From Flavobacteriales bacterium (GTDB lineage: Bacteria > Bacteroidota > Bacteroidia > NS11-12g > UBA955), in contig CANMCY010000006.1 in the NCBI GenBank assembly GCA_947496375.1, positions 61,202 to 125,201 of the forward strand: 64,000 nt of DNA. The letters run 5' to 3'. Made by a program: the position numbers and the translations under genes. The notes under the pieces were generated by a model, which worked only from the letters and a program-made list of their open reading frames with translations, did no database searches and was not told the DNA's origin. This document shows, one piece after another, positions 41,679 through 50,085 of this stretch. Every line of letters begins with the position of its first letter. The stretch's first letter is position 1.

Positions 41679-43606
41679 GACCATTGCTGCTCTTATTTTC
41701 GTTGTTGTTTTACGTTAATTCTGCCTTTTCGCAGCAATCCGACTATCAGCTGCAGACCCGGCGTTTCGCCGATGCAGCCTGGATCAGATGGAGTCCTTCA
41801 AACCAGGTGTGGCTGTGTAAACATGTTCCCGGGGGATACGAATTACAGCGAATAACGGTAAGCCGTGATGGTATTCCACTCGAAACCCAGGAGCGTTTTA
41901 GACTTAATATGCATCCCATTCAGTGGGATACTTCCAATGCTGATTCAGATACCTTGCAACTGTTGAAAACGCTGTTCTTTTTGACAACGGAAAAAACGGA
42001 TGACCATCAAACCATACTTCAAAATAGGGAAATGAAGAACCTGGCCTTCCTCCAGGGCAGTCTATGGTTATTGAGAAATTTTAAGCATGCGCTTCAGTGC
42101 GGTCTTGGATGGGCAGACTACACCGCAAAAAATAATGAGACGTATCTGTATGAATTACGCTTATGGGGCGATACCGGTCGATTGCTGGGGGCCGCTTACA
42201 GCAACCTATCGGACGAGACATCCAAACCGCAGGTCTCTTTTAACACATCGTCTACCAAAAATCCTTTGCTTGGCATTGAATATTCGCAAAATTATTGGGG
42301 CTATCATATAGAGCGAGCGTCAGATACACTCATGGAATTCACGTCCCTGTCTGCATTACCGTTTGTGAATGGCAGTAATTCGCCTCAATTGCTGGTTTCA
42401 GATACGCCTACCATTCGCCGGGGTAGGGTTTTTTACCGTGTTGCCGGAGTCGATGTATTCGGGTTAAAGGGCCCCTGGTCAGATACTTTGGGGCTTTATA
42501 TACTGCCGGAAATAGTGTGTCCGGGTGTTGGAAATCTTCACATGTACGGGGATTCCGCTATGGGTTTTGAATGGAATATTCCGGATAGCATTGAACCGTT
42601 CATTCATGATGCTGCCGTTGGTTATGCGGCTGCAATGGATGAAAACTTTGAACCGCTGCAGCTGAAAAAAACAGCAGAGGGATGGTGGGCAAAATGGCCG
42701 TACGGATATTCTTCATTGTACCTTAGGCCATCATTTACAGACCTAAACGGGCAGGAATATTATGGTGCCATAGCATTTATTCAGCTGATAGATTCTTTGC
42801 CACCACCTGTTCCCACAGGATTATACGCACTATGCGATTCCTCCGGTGTGGTAAAAATTCAATGGGAAAAGACGCAGGGGGCAGCTTATTACCGCCTGTA
42901 CCGCTCCAATTACCGAAATGTAGAATTTACGGATCATTCGCATGTGTATTTTGCTGATACATTCTATTCCGATACCGTTGATTTATCGACCCTTCAGGAT
43001 ACGGTTTATTATGCGGTTACAGCATTGGATGGCCGTTACAACGAGTCAGATCAAGCCGTTTTTTCCTGTGTAGTTTATGATAAAATTCCACCGCCTCCAC
43101 CGGCATTTATGGGGTATGAACTCACGGATAAAGGGTATTTCATCCGATGGTCCGGAAGTAAAGATGCGGCCTATTACATGCTGCACAGGCAGGATGGGGA
43201 ACAGCTAACCACAGTGCGAACTGATTCCCTGTTTTACCTCGATAGTACGGGTAATTATAATGCAAATTACACGTATTACCTGACGGCAGCAGACCGCAAT
43301 TCCAATCAATCTGACATGTCTGCAAAACTGGGACTCCGATTTCCCTTCAAAACCAGTGTTCCGGCCGTTCCCAGGCCCTTGTGCGTGAACGATACCCAAA
43401 ACCGCAAATGCTATGTGTTGTGGGAATACCCTGAATTACCGAATGTTTCCCATTTCAGAATAATGCTGAAAACCAAAGGTAAAAATAAAACCATCGCTAC
43501 GGCACAGGCCCATGAGCGGCAGTATTGCCTGCATGGATATTTAAAATCCGACGAAGAAGATTTTGAAATTATTGTATACACCAAAAACGGAATGAAAAGC
43601 AGATGA
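41675..43606 (+). CDS. Exported FnIII-repeat protein, second gene of surface operon
   Basis: Exported protein of 643 aa starting with GTG (overlap GTGA with the first gene). Signal peptide at 1-20 (LLFSLLFYVNSAFSQ). The C-terminal 60% is a chain of fibronectin type III-like domains: ~200-285 (ending VFGLKGPWSDTLGLYI), ~378-470 (start VPTGLYALCDSSGVVKIQW), ~470-560 (start PPPPPAFMGYEL), ~562-640. Each has the W near the start and the YxVTAxD-type strand near the end. The N-terminal 190 residues are unassigned. FnIII chains of this kind usually bind polymers or proteins. No sorting domain is visible. It shares 4 bp with the next gene. Confidence 0.82.
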   Translation: MRPLLLLFSLLFYVNSAFSQQSDYQLQTRRFADAAWIRWSPSNQVWLCKHVPGGYELQRITVSRDGIPLETQERFRLNMHPIQWDTSNADSDTLQLLKTLFFLTTEKTDDHQTILQNREMKNLAFLQGSLWLLRNFKHALQCGLGWADYTAKNNETYLYELRLWGDTGRLLGAAYSNLSDETSKPQVSFNTSSTKNPLLGIEYSQNYWGYHIERASDTLMEFTSLSALPFVNGSNSPQLLVSDTPTIRRGRVFYRVAGVDVFGLKGPWSDTLGLYILPEIVCPGVGNLHMYGDSAMGFEWNIPDSIEPFIHDAAVGYAAAMDENFEPLQLKKTAEGWWAKWPYGYSSLYLRPSFTDLNGQEYYGAIAFIQLIDSLPPPVPTGLYALCDSSGVVKIQWEKTQGAAYYRLYRSNYRNVEFTDHSHVYFADTFYSDTVDLSTLQDTVYYAVTALDGRYNESDQAVFSCVVYDKIPPPPPAFMGYELTDKGYFIRWSGSKDAAYYMLHRQDGEQLTTVRTDSLFYLDSTGNYNANYTYYLTAADRNSNQSDMSAKLGLRFPFKTSVPAVPRPLCVNDTQNRKCYVLWEYPELPNVSHFRIMLKTKGKNKTIATAQAHERQYCLHGYLKSDEEDFEIIVYTKNGMKSR

Positions 43607-45738
43607 AAAATATCATTTTAATAATATGTGTCTGGATGATGCATCCCTTGTGGGGTAAGCAGCATTTCCTGTTTAAACTCAACGCCGATTACACATGGGG
43701 GGATGGGAATGCCGATTTCGTAAAAATAAGATTCTTGTATTACCAAAAAGGGAAAGTTTCGGCTTATGATTCCTTTATCCTGAGGGGGAAGTTGCAATAC
43801 GAGTGGAGACGTTCATTCGATGAAGTTCCCGATTCTTTTGTGTTTCAGGTGGTAGATCACAGCAAGCGAATTCCCAGGCAAAGTACTTTTGCAAGATCAG
43901 GACAATTGCAGCATTGCAATGTATTGAATTTTGATAAGTTGATGAAAAATGCCGCCTGTGAGGCATTTCCCATGTATGAACTGGGTACCCTTTGTGCGAA
44001 TATCAACCTATCTGTTTTTGATGATAAGGTGTCCGCTTTACCGACGAGCTCGGGGGTAGCAAAAAATGAACTTTTTTGTGAGTCGGAGGGGCCTTTTTTT
44101 AAACTAACAGCTCCTTGTTTTATGAAGTTTAGAACCGGAAAAGGGGTGCTGCAATGGTACGAAAGCCAAACTGCTCATGGGCCATGGTTGCCTATGGATA
44201 CCGGATGGACTTGCAATCCTTTTGCTGCACTAAAACGGAGGGGGGAGGCATTATTCAACCGGCATTTTTATTACAAGTTGGTTTCGGATTCTTTTACCAT
44301 CACAGGAGAAAAGAATTTTTCTTCGGCTGTATTCGGCCCTATGAACTATTACGTAGATGCAAAGCCGGATGCTTTGGCTGTTTTCGGCACCATTTGTCAA
44401 CAAACCGAGAAACGCATTGACATAAAACTAACCTATGATTCTGCTCACCAGCACCCTGCAGGAGTGAATGTATGGTTAAAAGACCTTCATGACCCGTCTC
44501 CATCAGGTATTTGGTATTTGGGCAACGAAAAAAAAGTTGAAAAAATCAGTATAAGCCACAATCCGGGGCAGTTTCATGTTTTGGCAACCTTCAATGCAGG
44601 CAAAACCTTTCACCTCACCAACGGAACCTATGCCATCGGTATTGATTTTACCCCATGGAATGACTTCGACTGCGGTTTTAACTGGGATACGGTGGTGGTA
44701 AATGGCCCCTATGGTTTTGCCATAGAATCACGCATGCTTCGCGGAGAATCGTGTCCCGGTGTGATGGATGGAGCATGGACATTTACCGCCAAAAGCGCTT
44801 TGTGGTATGATACACTGCTTCTAAATATGCCCGGTTTTGGGCTTTACAGGCCCGGTGATACAATATCCGGACTTGCGTGGGGTGATTACTCGTATTTTGC
44901 CTCAAATCGCGGTGGTTGTATTGAAAATGGGCAAATCAGGATTGCCGGTTCTCCGTTTTTTGGCAAGAAATTGGGTGTTGATACCGTGTTGTGTAAAGGG
45001 CAGGTGTTGTCCATCAATGCCGGACATCCGTTTGCAAAGACCTTTGAAGTCACTAAACCCGATGGCACCCGACTGTTCAGCGATACATTTATGGCCAATA
45101 TGGAGGGTGAGTGGCGGCTTAGATGGAGCAACGACTCCGGTTGTGTAGTGCATGATACCCTGAAAATAAAAAAGCGTAATCTGGCGGTTACCCATGATTT
45201 TCTGATGCCTGCTCAGGTGAAATTGCAAGACACAGTCTGGGCTGTGGATCACAGCCACCCGAAACCCATCAGTAGCCAATGGATCCCTGAACATGCCGCC
45301 TGGCACCTCGCTGAGAAAGAATTTTTGAAGTTTTACTTATCAGATACCGGTATTTACCCCGTTACCCTGATCTCGAAATTTGATTCGGGTTGTACCTTTC
45401 GGAGCACCAAGTGGCTGCATATCGTTGGTTCCGACGATTCCTCCCGGTTTTTGCCCCAAATGGGCTATCAGGGCCCTGTGATTAAGTCCTTTCTGTTAAA
45501 ACCCAATCCGTCAGGAGGATTGAACTATCAGGCAGTTATCTCATTGCGTACCCCGGCAGATGTGGTAATTTCTTTACTGGATCCAATTTCAGGCAGGGTA
45601 ATTCGTAAAAATGAATATAAGCAGGTAGTACAAATCGCCGAAAGGCCCTTTGATATTGAAAGTGAAGGTGTTTATTTCATTCGGGTGGCTGCCGGAAATG
45701 AAATTCAGACCCGCAAAATCCTAATCATTCGGAAATAA
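43603..45738 (+). CDS. T9SS-sorted PKD/Ig-like protein, third gene of surface operon
   Basis: Exported protein of 711 aa. Signal peptide at 1-19 (LIICVWMMHPLWGKQ). The middle contains Ig-like and probably PKD-like segments, with the clearest at ~530-620 (VKLQDTVWAVDHSHPKP, then WIPEHAAWHL and GIYPVTLIS). Residues ~630-711 are a type A T9SS sorting domain (SFLLKPNPSGGLNYQ, then ESEGVYFIRVAAGNE and RKILIIRK). It is the only operon member with this domain, so it is the one most likely anchored or released at the cell surface. ATGA overlap with gene two, one base to gene four. Function unknown. Confidence 0.82.
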   Translation: MKNIILIICVWMMHPLWGKQHFLFKLNADYTWGDGNADFVKIRFLYYQKGKVSAYDSFILRGKLQYEWRRSFDEVPDSFVFQVVDHSKRIPRQSTFARSGQLQHCNVLNFDKLMKNAACEAFPMYELGTLCANINLSVFDDKVSALPTSSGVAKNELFCESEGPFFKLTAPCFMKFRTGKGVLQWYESQTAHGPWLPMDTGWTCNPFAALKRRGEALFNRHFYYKLVSDSFTITGEKNFSSAVFGPMNYYVDAKPDALAVFGTICQQTEKRIDIKLTYDSAHQHPAGVNVWLKDLHDPSPSGIWYLGNEKKVEKISISHNPGQFHVLATFNAGKTFHLTNGTYAIGIDFTPWNDFDCGFNWDTVVVNGPYGFAIESRMLRGESCPGVMDGAWTFTAKSALWYDTLLLNMPGFGLYRPGDTISGLAWGDYSYFASNRGGCIENGQIRIAGSPFFGKKLGVDTVLCKGQVLSINAGHPFAKTFEVTKPDGTRLFSDTFMANMEGEWRLRWSNDSGCVVHDTLKIKKRNLAVTHDFLMPAQVKLQDTVWAVDHSHPKPISSQWIPEHAAWHLAEKEFLKFYLSDTGIYPVTLISKFDSGCTFRSTKWLHIVGSDDSSRFLPQMGYQGPVIKSFLLKPNPSGGLNYQAVISLRTPADVVISLLDPISGRVIRKNEYKQVVQIAERPFDIESEGVYFIRVAAGNEIQTRKILIIRK

Positions 45739-45739
45739 T

Positions 45740-47350
45740 ATGCTGCTGAGGATTGCTGTGTTGCTGGGGTGCTTGATTCCGTTAGGGGTGTTTGCCCAGG
45801 ATGTGGAACAGGTGCTAAAAAGTAAGCCAGTAGAGGCAGGCGGCAGTATGCAGATGCAGCAAATGTTCAACCACCGCTTAGAGGGTGGAAATCGGAGCCA
45901 GCCCTTTAATTACGTGCTAAGCGGCAACCTTAATCTTACTTTTTTTGGTGTGGTTCATGCGCCGTTTCAAATGCTCTTTTCCAACATGGGCAATCAGTTT
46001 TCGCAACCTACCTTCAACCAAACGGCGCTGCACCCGCAATACAAGTGGCTGCAGCTGCACCTGGGCAGAATAGCGATAAACTGGTCTCCTCAAACCGTGG
46101 GCGGACATGTATTTCAGGGGGTAGCTACCGATCTGACTCCAGGAAAATGGACTTTGAGTGCCCTGTATGGACGTTTCCAAAAAGCCAAGGCCGCCCCGTC
46201 GGATTCTCTGGCTCCGGATGTTACTCCGGCCTTTCGCCGCATGGGGTATGGCTTCAGGGTTGGACACAGATTTAAAAACGCACACTGGCAGGCCACCTAT
46301 TTCAAGGCAGCAGACGATAGCAGCAGTCTCAATCCCGGTCCATTTTTGCAGCTCACGCCCCAAAGCAACCATGTTGTCGGCCTGCTAACCGATCAGGTGT
46401 TGTTTAAAAAACTGATGTTGAATGCCGCGTATAATGTCAGTTATCTGCAAAATGATATGCGGATCAATCAAAGTCCCGCGCGAAAGCAGCATTATAAATG
46501 CGGACTGGCATGGCAGGGGAAAGTGCAGCGCTGGAATCTGACCTATGAATACACGGATCCGGAATACCTAACCCTTGGGGCTTACTATTTCAATAATGAC
46601 ATGGAAAACATCAGCGTTGGTGGCAACGTGATGGCACTCAAGGGAAAGTTAAATTTGAGCGGACAGGCAGGTTTGCAGCGCGATAACCTCGATAACCGCA
46701 AAAATGCATCCATGCGTCGCAGGGTATACAGTTTGCAAGGGCAATACAGAATGGGAAAAAGCGGCATGCTGTCGGGTGCGTACTCCAGTTTTACCAGCTT
46801 TACCAATACACGCCCATTCACTGATTATTTGCAGCCAAATAGCCCAATGCTGGCCTGGGATACCCTCAATTTCAGGGAGGTTTCAGAATCCGGGAATGTA
46901 CAGCTTTCATTGCCGATGCCCCGATTGGGCAAATGGCAGGGCAGTATTAACGGCAATGGATTGTGGCAGCGAAATGCCGGTGCCCCCGGCAGCAACAGTG
47001 ATTTTTACAACGCTGGGATTGGTGTAGTGGCCAGGCATGCTGATAATGGATCCTCAGTAGCGCTGCAGATGAATGCGGGACAGAATATGGCGGGAGAATT
47101 GAAGGTGCGGAATTTGGGGCCTGTGTTTTCCTGCAGTGTGCCCCTAATGAATAAAAAATGGTTAACAGCCCTTTCATATTCACGTATTATCTCAGAGGTA
47201 CAGTCTGTAAAGACAGCCATCAGCAGCACTCGATTTCAGTTAAACCGAAAATGGAAAACCCAATCTATACAGGCCATGCTGCAGATTCAGCGTTCGCCCG
47301 GAAGGGGTTTCCTTCAGGCCACAATAGGGTATCAGGTGGTGGTGAAGTGA
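45740..47350 (+). CDS. Probable outer-membrane beta-barrel protein, fourth gene of surface operon
   Basis: Exported protein of 536 aa. Signal peptide at 1-19 (LLGCLIPLGVFAQ). After ~60 residues the sequence alternates polar and hydrophobic or aromatic residues in 9-12-residue stretches with short turns, the pattern of a transmembrane beta-barrel (for example FNYVLSGNLNLTFFGVV, KWQGSINGNGLWQRN, FLQATIGYQVVVK). It ends in a hydrophobic strand, as barrel proteins do. No TonB plug or OmpA domain. It starts 1 base after the third gene. As the operon's membrane partner it could anchor or export the other products; that is inference. Confidence 0.7.
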   Translation: MLLRIAVLLGCLIPLGVFAQDVEQVLKSKPVEAGGSMQMQQMFNHRLEGGNRSQPFNYVLSGNLNLTFFGVVHAPFQMLFSNMGNQFSQPTFNQTALHPQYKWLQLHLGRIAINWSPQTVGGHVFQGVATDLTPGKWTLSALYGRFQKAKAAPSDSLAPDVTPAFRRMGYGFRVGHRFKNAHWQATYFKAADDSSSLNPGPFLQLTPQSNHVVGLLTDQVLFKKLMLNAAYNVSYLQNDMRINQSPARKQHYKCGLAWQGKVQRWNLTYEYTDPEYLTLGAYYFNNDMENISVGGNVMALKGKLNLSGQAGLQRDNLDNRKNASMRRRVYSLQGQYRMGKSGMLSGAYSSFTSFTNTRPFTDYLQPNSPMLAWDTLNFREVSESGNVQLSLPMPRLGKWQGSINGNGLWQRNAGAPGSNSDFYNAGIGVVARHADNGSSVALQMNAGQNMAGELKVRNLGPVFSCSVPLMNKKWLTALSYSRIISEVQSVKTAISSTRFQLNRKWKTQSIQAMLQIQRSPGRGFLQATIGYQVVVK

Positions 47351-47362
47351 CCAGAAAAATAC

Positions 47363-47983
47363 TTAACGCTTCTCCATCAAAAACCAGGTGATATCGTCCT
47401 GAGGAAATGCCTTATCTCTTTTGTAACAGAAACCATAATCTACCAGGGTTAGGTCGCTGTATTTTTCCAGCATTTCACCGGCAAAATCCCTTTTAAACAG
47501 GCGATCGCTGTGTCCCCGGTAACTGATGCTGACAGGAGAGGGATTGTAGTATTCACAAACCAGGATGTATTTTCGGCTTGATTCGTACAGTTTGGCGTAA
47601 ACATGTTGCAGCATATCCGGATTGATGTGAATCAATACCCCTTTGATGAGCGATACATCGAAAGATTTTGCCGGAGTATAATCAAAAATGGAGCCATGAA
47701 AAACATGTTCGCTGCCAATCATTTTTCCCAGTTCATCGGCGGCTGTGCGGTTGATTTCGATGCCATGGGCTTCAATTCCCGGAAAAAGCATTTTAATGGC
47801 CCTCAGATTCATGCCAACATTGGCACCAAATTCCACAATTGAGGCAGGTCTGCCCACTTGCTGAAGCGCTTTTGAAAAGAAATTGAGGTTGGATGCCAGG
47901 TACTCTTCACTGATGTTGCGGCTGATGTAATCATCCCCAAAACTGCCTGCCCAAAAATCCTCCTGTTCGGTCTTGAATGTCAT
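47363..47983 (-). CDS. Pseudaminic-acid-associated methyltransferase-like protein
   Basis: S-adenosylmethionine-dependent methyltransferase of 206 aa. It matches my memory of the Pse_Me-ase group found in pseudaminic acid loci. Motif I is ASIVEFGANVGMNLRAI (~48-64), the acidic loop is AHGIEINRTAADEL, and motif post-I is SFDVSLIKGVLIHINPDML (~105-123). FKTEQEDFWAGSFGDDYISR at the N-terminus is characteristic of the group. Cytoplasmic. The GNAT gene upstream on the same strand may be related to PseH, suggesting sugar modification of a surface glycan or protein. No other Pse genes are in the window. Confidence 0.8.
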   Translation of the reverse strand: MTFKTEQEDFWAGSFGDDYISRNISEEYLASNLNFFSKALQQVGRPASIVEFGANVGMNLRAIKMLFPGIEAHGIEINRTAADELGKMIGSEHVFHGSIFDYTPAKSFDVSLIKGVLIHINPDMLQHVYAKLYESSRKYILVCEYYNPSPVSISYRGHSDRLFKRDFAGEMLEKYSDLTLVDYGFCYKRDKAFPQDDITWFLMEKR

Positions 47984-48074
47984 AATTGATGCTGCTTAAA
48001 TCCAATGTACAACAGGGGCGTAATATCTGGATTGTTTATCCCCTCGCTGCGATTGCTTTATGGTGCAATATTAG

Positions 48075-48509
48075 TTAATAGTTGGAAAAGTATAGTACCC
48101 GGTTATCTTCTTTTTTGAGGGTCAAACCTGCAAATTCAGCGATTTTTACCGAAGCGGTATTGCCACTTTTGATTTCTGCCCTGATACGGGTATTCAACAA
48201 ATCCACCAAAGTTTTAACCATTCTTTTGCCCGTGCCTTTACCCCTTGCATCAGGCGATGTGGTCCAGGAGAGTAAGTAATCATTGAGCGCTTCATCAAAA
48301 TCTGCCCTAACCGTACCCACCGGAATTTCATCTTCCTCTGCGATATACAATTGTTTGCCGGAATCCTCCAGTGCATGTTTCAGCCAGTTTTTATGACTTT
48401 CCTCTGCCACCAACGCTGTGGTGTGTGAGTTGTTGCGGGTTTCTTCGTCATTTCTCCATTCCAGCAGTAGGGGCCAGTCTTCAAAAGTGACTTTTCTCAG
48501 GGATAACAT
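48075..48509 (-). CDS. GNAT N-acetyltransferase, PseH-like
   Basis: Acetyl-CoA-dependent acetyltransferase of 144 aa. The N-terminus LRKVTFEDWPLLLEWRNDEE (~4-23) is typical of GNATs related to PseH and RimJ-like sugar-nucleotide acetyltransferases. The acetyl-CoA loop is SPDARGKGTGKRMVKTLVDL (~87-106, the R-x-x-G-x-G/A). It starts 92 bp upstream of the methyltransferase on the minus strand. A role in amino-sugar modification is inferred from the neighbour; a general acetyltransferase is possible. Confidence 0.8.
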   Translation of the reverse strand: MLSLRKVTFEDWPLLLEWRNDEETRNNSHTTALVAEESHKNWLKHALEDSGKQLYIAEEDEIPVGTVRADFDEALNDYLLSWTTSPDARGKGTGKRMVKTLVDLLNTRIRAEIKSGNTASVKIAEFAGLTLKKEDNRVLYFSNY

Positions 48510-48611
48510 GCGCTGTATGGTGTGGTTTAATCCTTGTCAATCCCGCGGTTGCAGGTTTTCAGTTCTCAATATTAGGTATTTTCCGGCAAAGTGGATGTTG
48601 TGTGTTTGGGC

Positions 48612-48642
48612 AAAAAATAAAAGCCCCGGAAATTCCGGGGCT
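48612..48642 (-). terminator. Terminator after the 31-aa membrane peptide
   Basis: On the minus strand AGCCCCGGAA-TTTCCGGGGCT is followed by TTTTATTTTTT. It lies 6 bp after the TAA at 48649. Confidence 0.85.
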
Positions 48643-48648
48643 CTGGGG

Positions 48649-48744
48649 TTAGTTTTTTTTGCGGGATGTGAGCCAGGCAATCAGAAAAATAGCCGGGATT
48701 ACCACCACAATGCCCGCAAAGATTAAAATGTAATTTTCCTGCAT
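48649..48744 (-). CDS. 31-aa single-span membrane micropeptide
   Basis: A short frame of 31 residues with one clear transmembrane helix (NYILIFAGIVVVIPAIFLIA), followed by a positively charged tail (WLTSRKKN), so N-out or N-in orientation with a cytosolic tail by the positive-inside rule. It is followed at once by a strong terminator, and both are on the minus strand. That arrangement argues for a real gene. A longer frame on the same strand covers the region but reads through without domain logic. Function unknown. Confidence 0.6.
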   Translation of the reverse strand: MQENYILIFAGIVVVIPAIFLIAWLTSRKKN

Positions 48745-49122
48745 AGGCAATGAATTGATTTGTTACACGAAGTAAGTTAAAATTATCAAAAAAGCAAATG
48801 ATTTTGTGGGAATTTTCATTCCCTAAATAACTGAAATTCAGGTGTGTGCTATCAATAAAGGTTTCTGAGGAGATTTGATGCCCCAAGAAGTTATCAACAT
48901 GCTCCACCATTACTGCCGGGGTTTAAATCTATAAACTACGCAAAAAATGCGGAGAAAAATATTTTAAAAAGTAGCTTAGATGTAATAAATATAGGTGTTA
49001 AAGCCCTTTTTGTTTCCTTTTTTATAGTGGCTATGTGATTGCTTTGTTTGTAACTTGTGTTACCATTGGGTCCTGCGGTCTTGGCGTTTCTGCGCCCTGC
49101 TGAGTAAATTTGCCAATCTGAT
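48745..49122. other. Intergenic region between membrane micropeptide and trxB
   Basis: About 380 bp. It holds the trxB promoter at its right end. The rest is AT-rich (for example TTTTAAAAAGTAGCTTAG). I see no convincing reading frame, repeat or RNA structure in it. Confidence 0.5.
49081..49112 (+). promoter_or_regulatory. Full Bacteroidetes promoter for trxB
   Basis: TTG at 49081-49083 and TAAATTTG at 49105-49112 with a 21-bp spacer. The ATG at 49123 follows after 10 nt. Confidence 0.7.
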
Positions 49123-50085
49123 ATGACAAATCCAACACCCGAAAAAGTAGAATGTCTGATTATTGGCAGTGGACCTGCAGGATACACCGCCGCTATCTAT
49201 GCCGCTCGAGCCGATATGAAGCCCGTTCTGTACGAAGGACTGCAGCCCGGCGGGCAGCTTACCATCACCACTGAAGTTGAAAATTATCCCGGTTACCCCG
49301 ACGGTGTCATGGGCCCGGAAATGATGGACCTGTTCAAAAAGCAAGCGGTAAGACTCGGTGCAGACGTGCGTTTTGGGATGGTTACATCCGTGGAATTTAC
49401 CAATGGAGGTCCTCAGAAAGTGATGGTGGACGGAACCCATGAAATAATAGCTGATACGGTCATCATCTCTACCGGCGCCAGTGCCAAGTGGCTTGGAATA
49501 CCCAGTGAGCAGCGTCTAAATGGCAGCGGGGTGAGTGCCTGTGCCGTTTGCGATGGTTTCTTTTACCGCAACTCAGATGTGGCCATTGTAGGTGCCGGAG
49601 ATACCGCCTGTGAAGAAGCCAGCTACCTGGCTAAAATTTGTTCCAAAGTATATATGCTGGTTCGAAAAGATGAATTCCGCGCCAGCAAAGCGATGCAGCA
49701 CAGGGTAATGAATACGCCCAATATTGAGGTGTTGTTTAATACCGAAACCGATGAGATTCTGGGTGAAAATACGGTAGAAGCCGTGCGGGTCAAGAATAAT
49801 CAATCCGGTGAAACGCGCGAAATACCCATCAAAGGATTTTTTGTCGCCATCGGTCACACCCCAAACACTTCCATATTTAAGCCATACATCCACATGGATG
49901 AGCAGGGCTATATTCTCACCAAACCGGGTACTTCCTACACCAATGTAGAAGGTGTTTTTTGCGCAGGCGATGCTCAGGATAAAGTATACCGTCAGGCAGT
50001 TACCGCTGCAGGCAGTGGCTGTATGGCTGCTCTGGATGCCGAAAGATGGCTTGCCGCAAGAGGTGAAGTTATTGCAGGTGCGTGA
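49123..50085 (+). CDS. trxB: Thioredoxin-disulfide reductase
   Basis: Cytoplasmic FAD flavoenzyme of 320 aa that reduces thioredoxin with NADPH. FAD motif LIIGSGPAGYTAAIYAARA at 12-30. The redox pair is Cys140-Cys143 in ACAVCDGFFY, and the NADPH motif is AIVGAGDTACEEASYLA (~154-170). The closing VFCAGDAQDKVYRQAVTAAG segment is intact. The next gene starts at 50085, sharing the A of this TGA, so the two are coupled. A Bcp peroxidase at 27510 is a possible electron acceptor through thioredoxin. Confidence 0.96.
   Translation: MTNPTPEKVECLIIGSGPAGYTAAIYAARADMKPVLYEGLQPGGQLTITTEVENYPGYPDGVMGPEMMDLFKKQAVRLGADVRFGMVTSVEFTNGGPQKVMVDGTHEIIADTVIISTGASAKWLGIPSEQRLNGSGVSACAVCDGFFYRNSDVAIVGAGDTACEEASYLAKICSKVYMLVRKDEFRASKAMQHRVMNTPNIEVLFNTETDEILGENTVEAVRVKNNQSGETREIPIKGFFVAIGHTPNTSIFKPYIHMDEQGYILTKPGTSYTNVEGVFCAGDAQDKVYRQAVTAAGSGCMAALDAERWLAARGEVIAGA

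Noticed and set aside
37128..45738. Phage tail or contractile injection genes
   Set aside because: FnIII and Ig-like domains occur in tails, but every protein has a signal peptide, one has a T9SS domain, and no tail, sheath or baseplate protein is present.
48572..48910. 112-aa minus frame over the small membrane peptide
   Set aside because: It reads through the strong terminator and contains no domain; the 31-aa frame with a membrane helix fits better.
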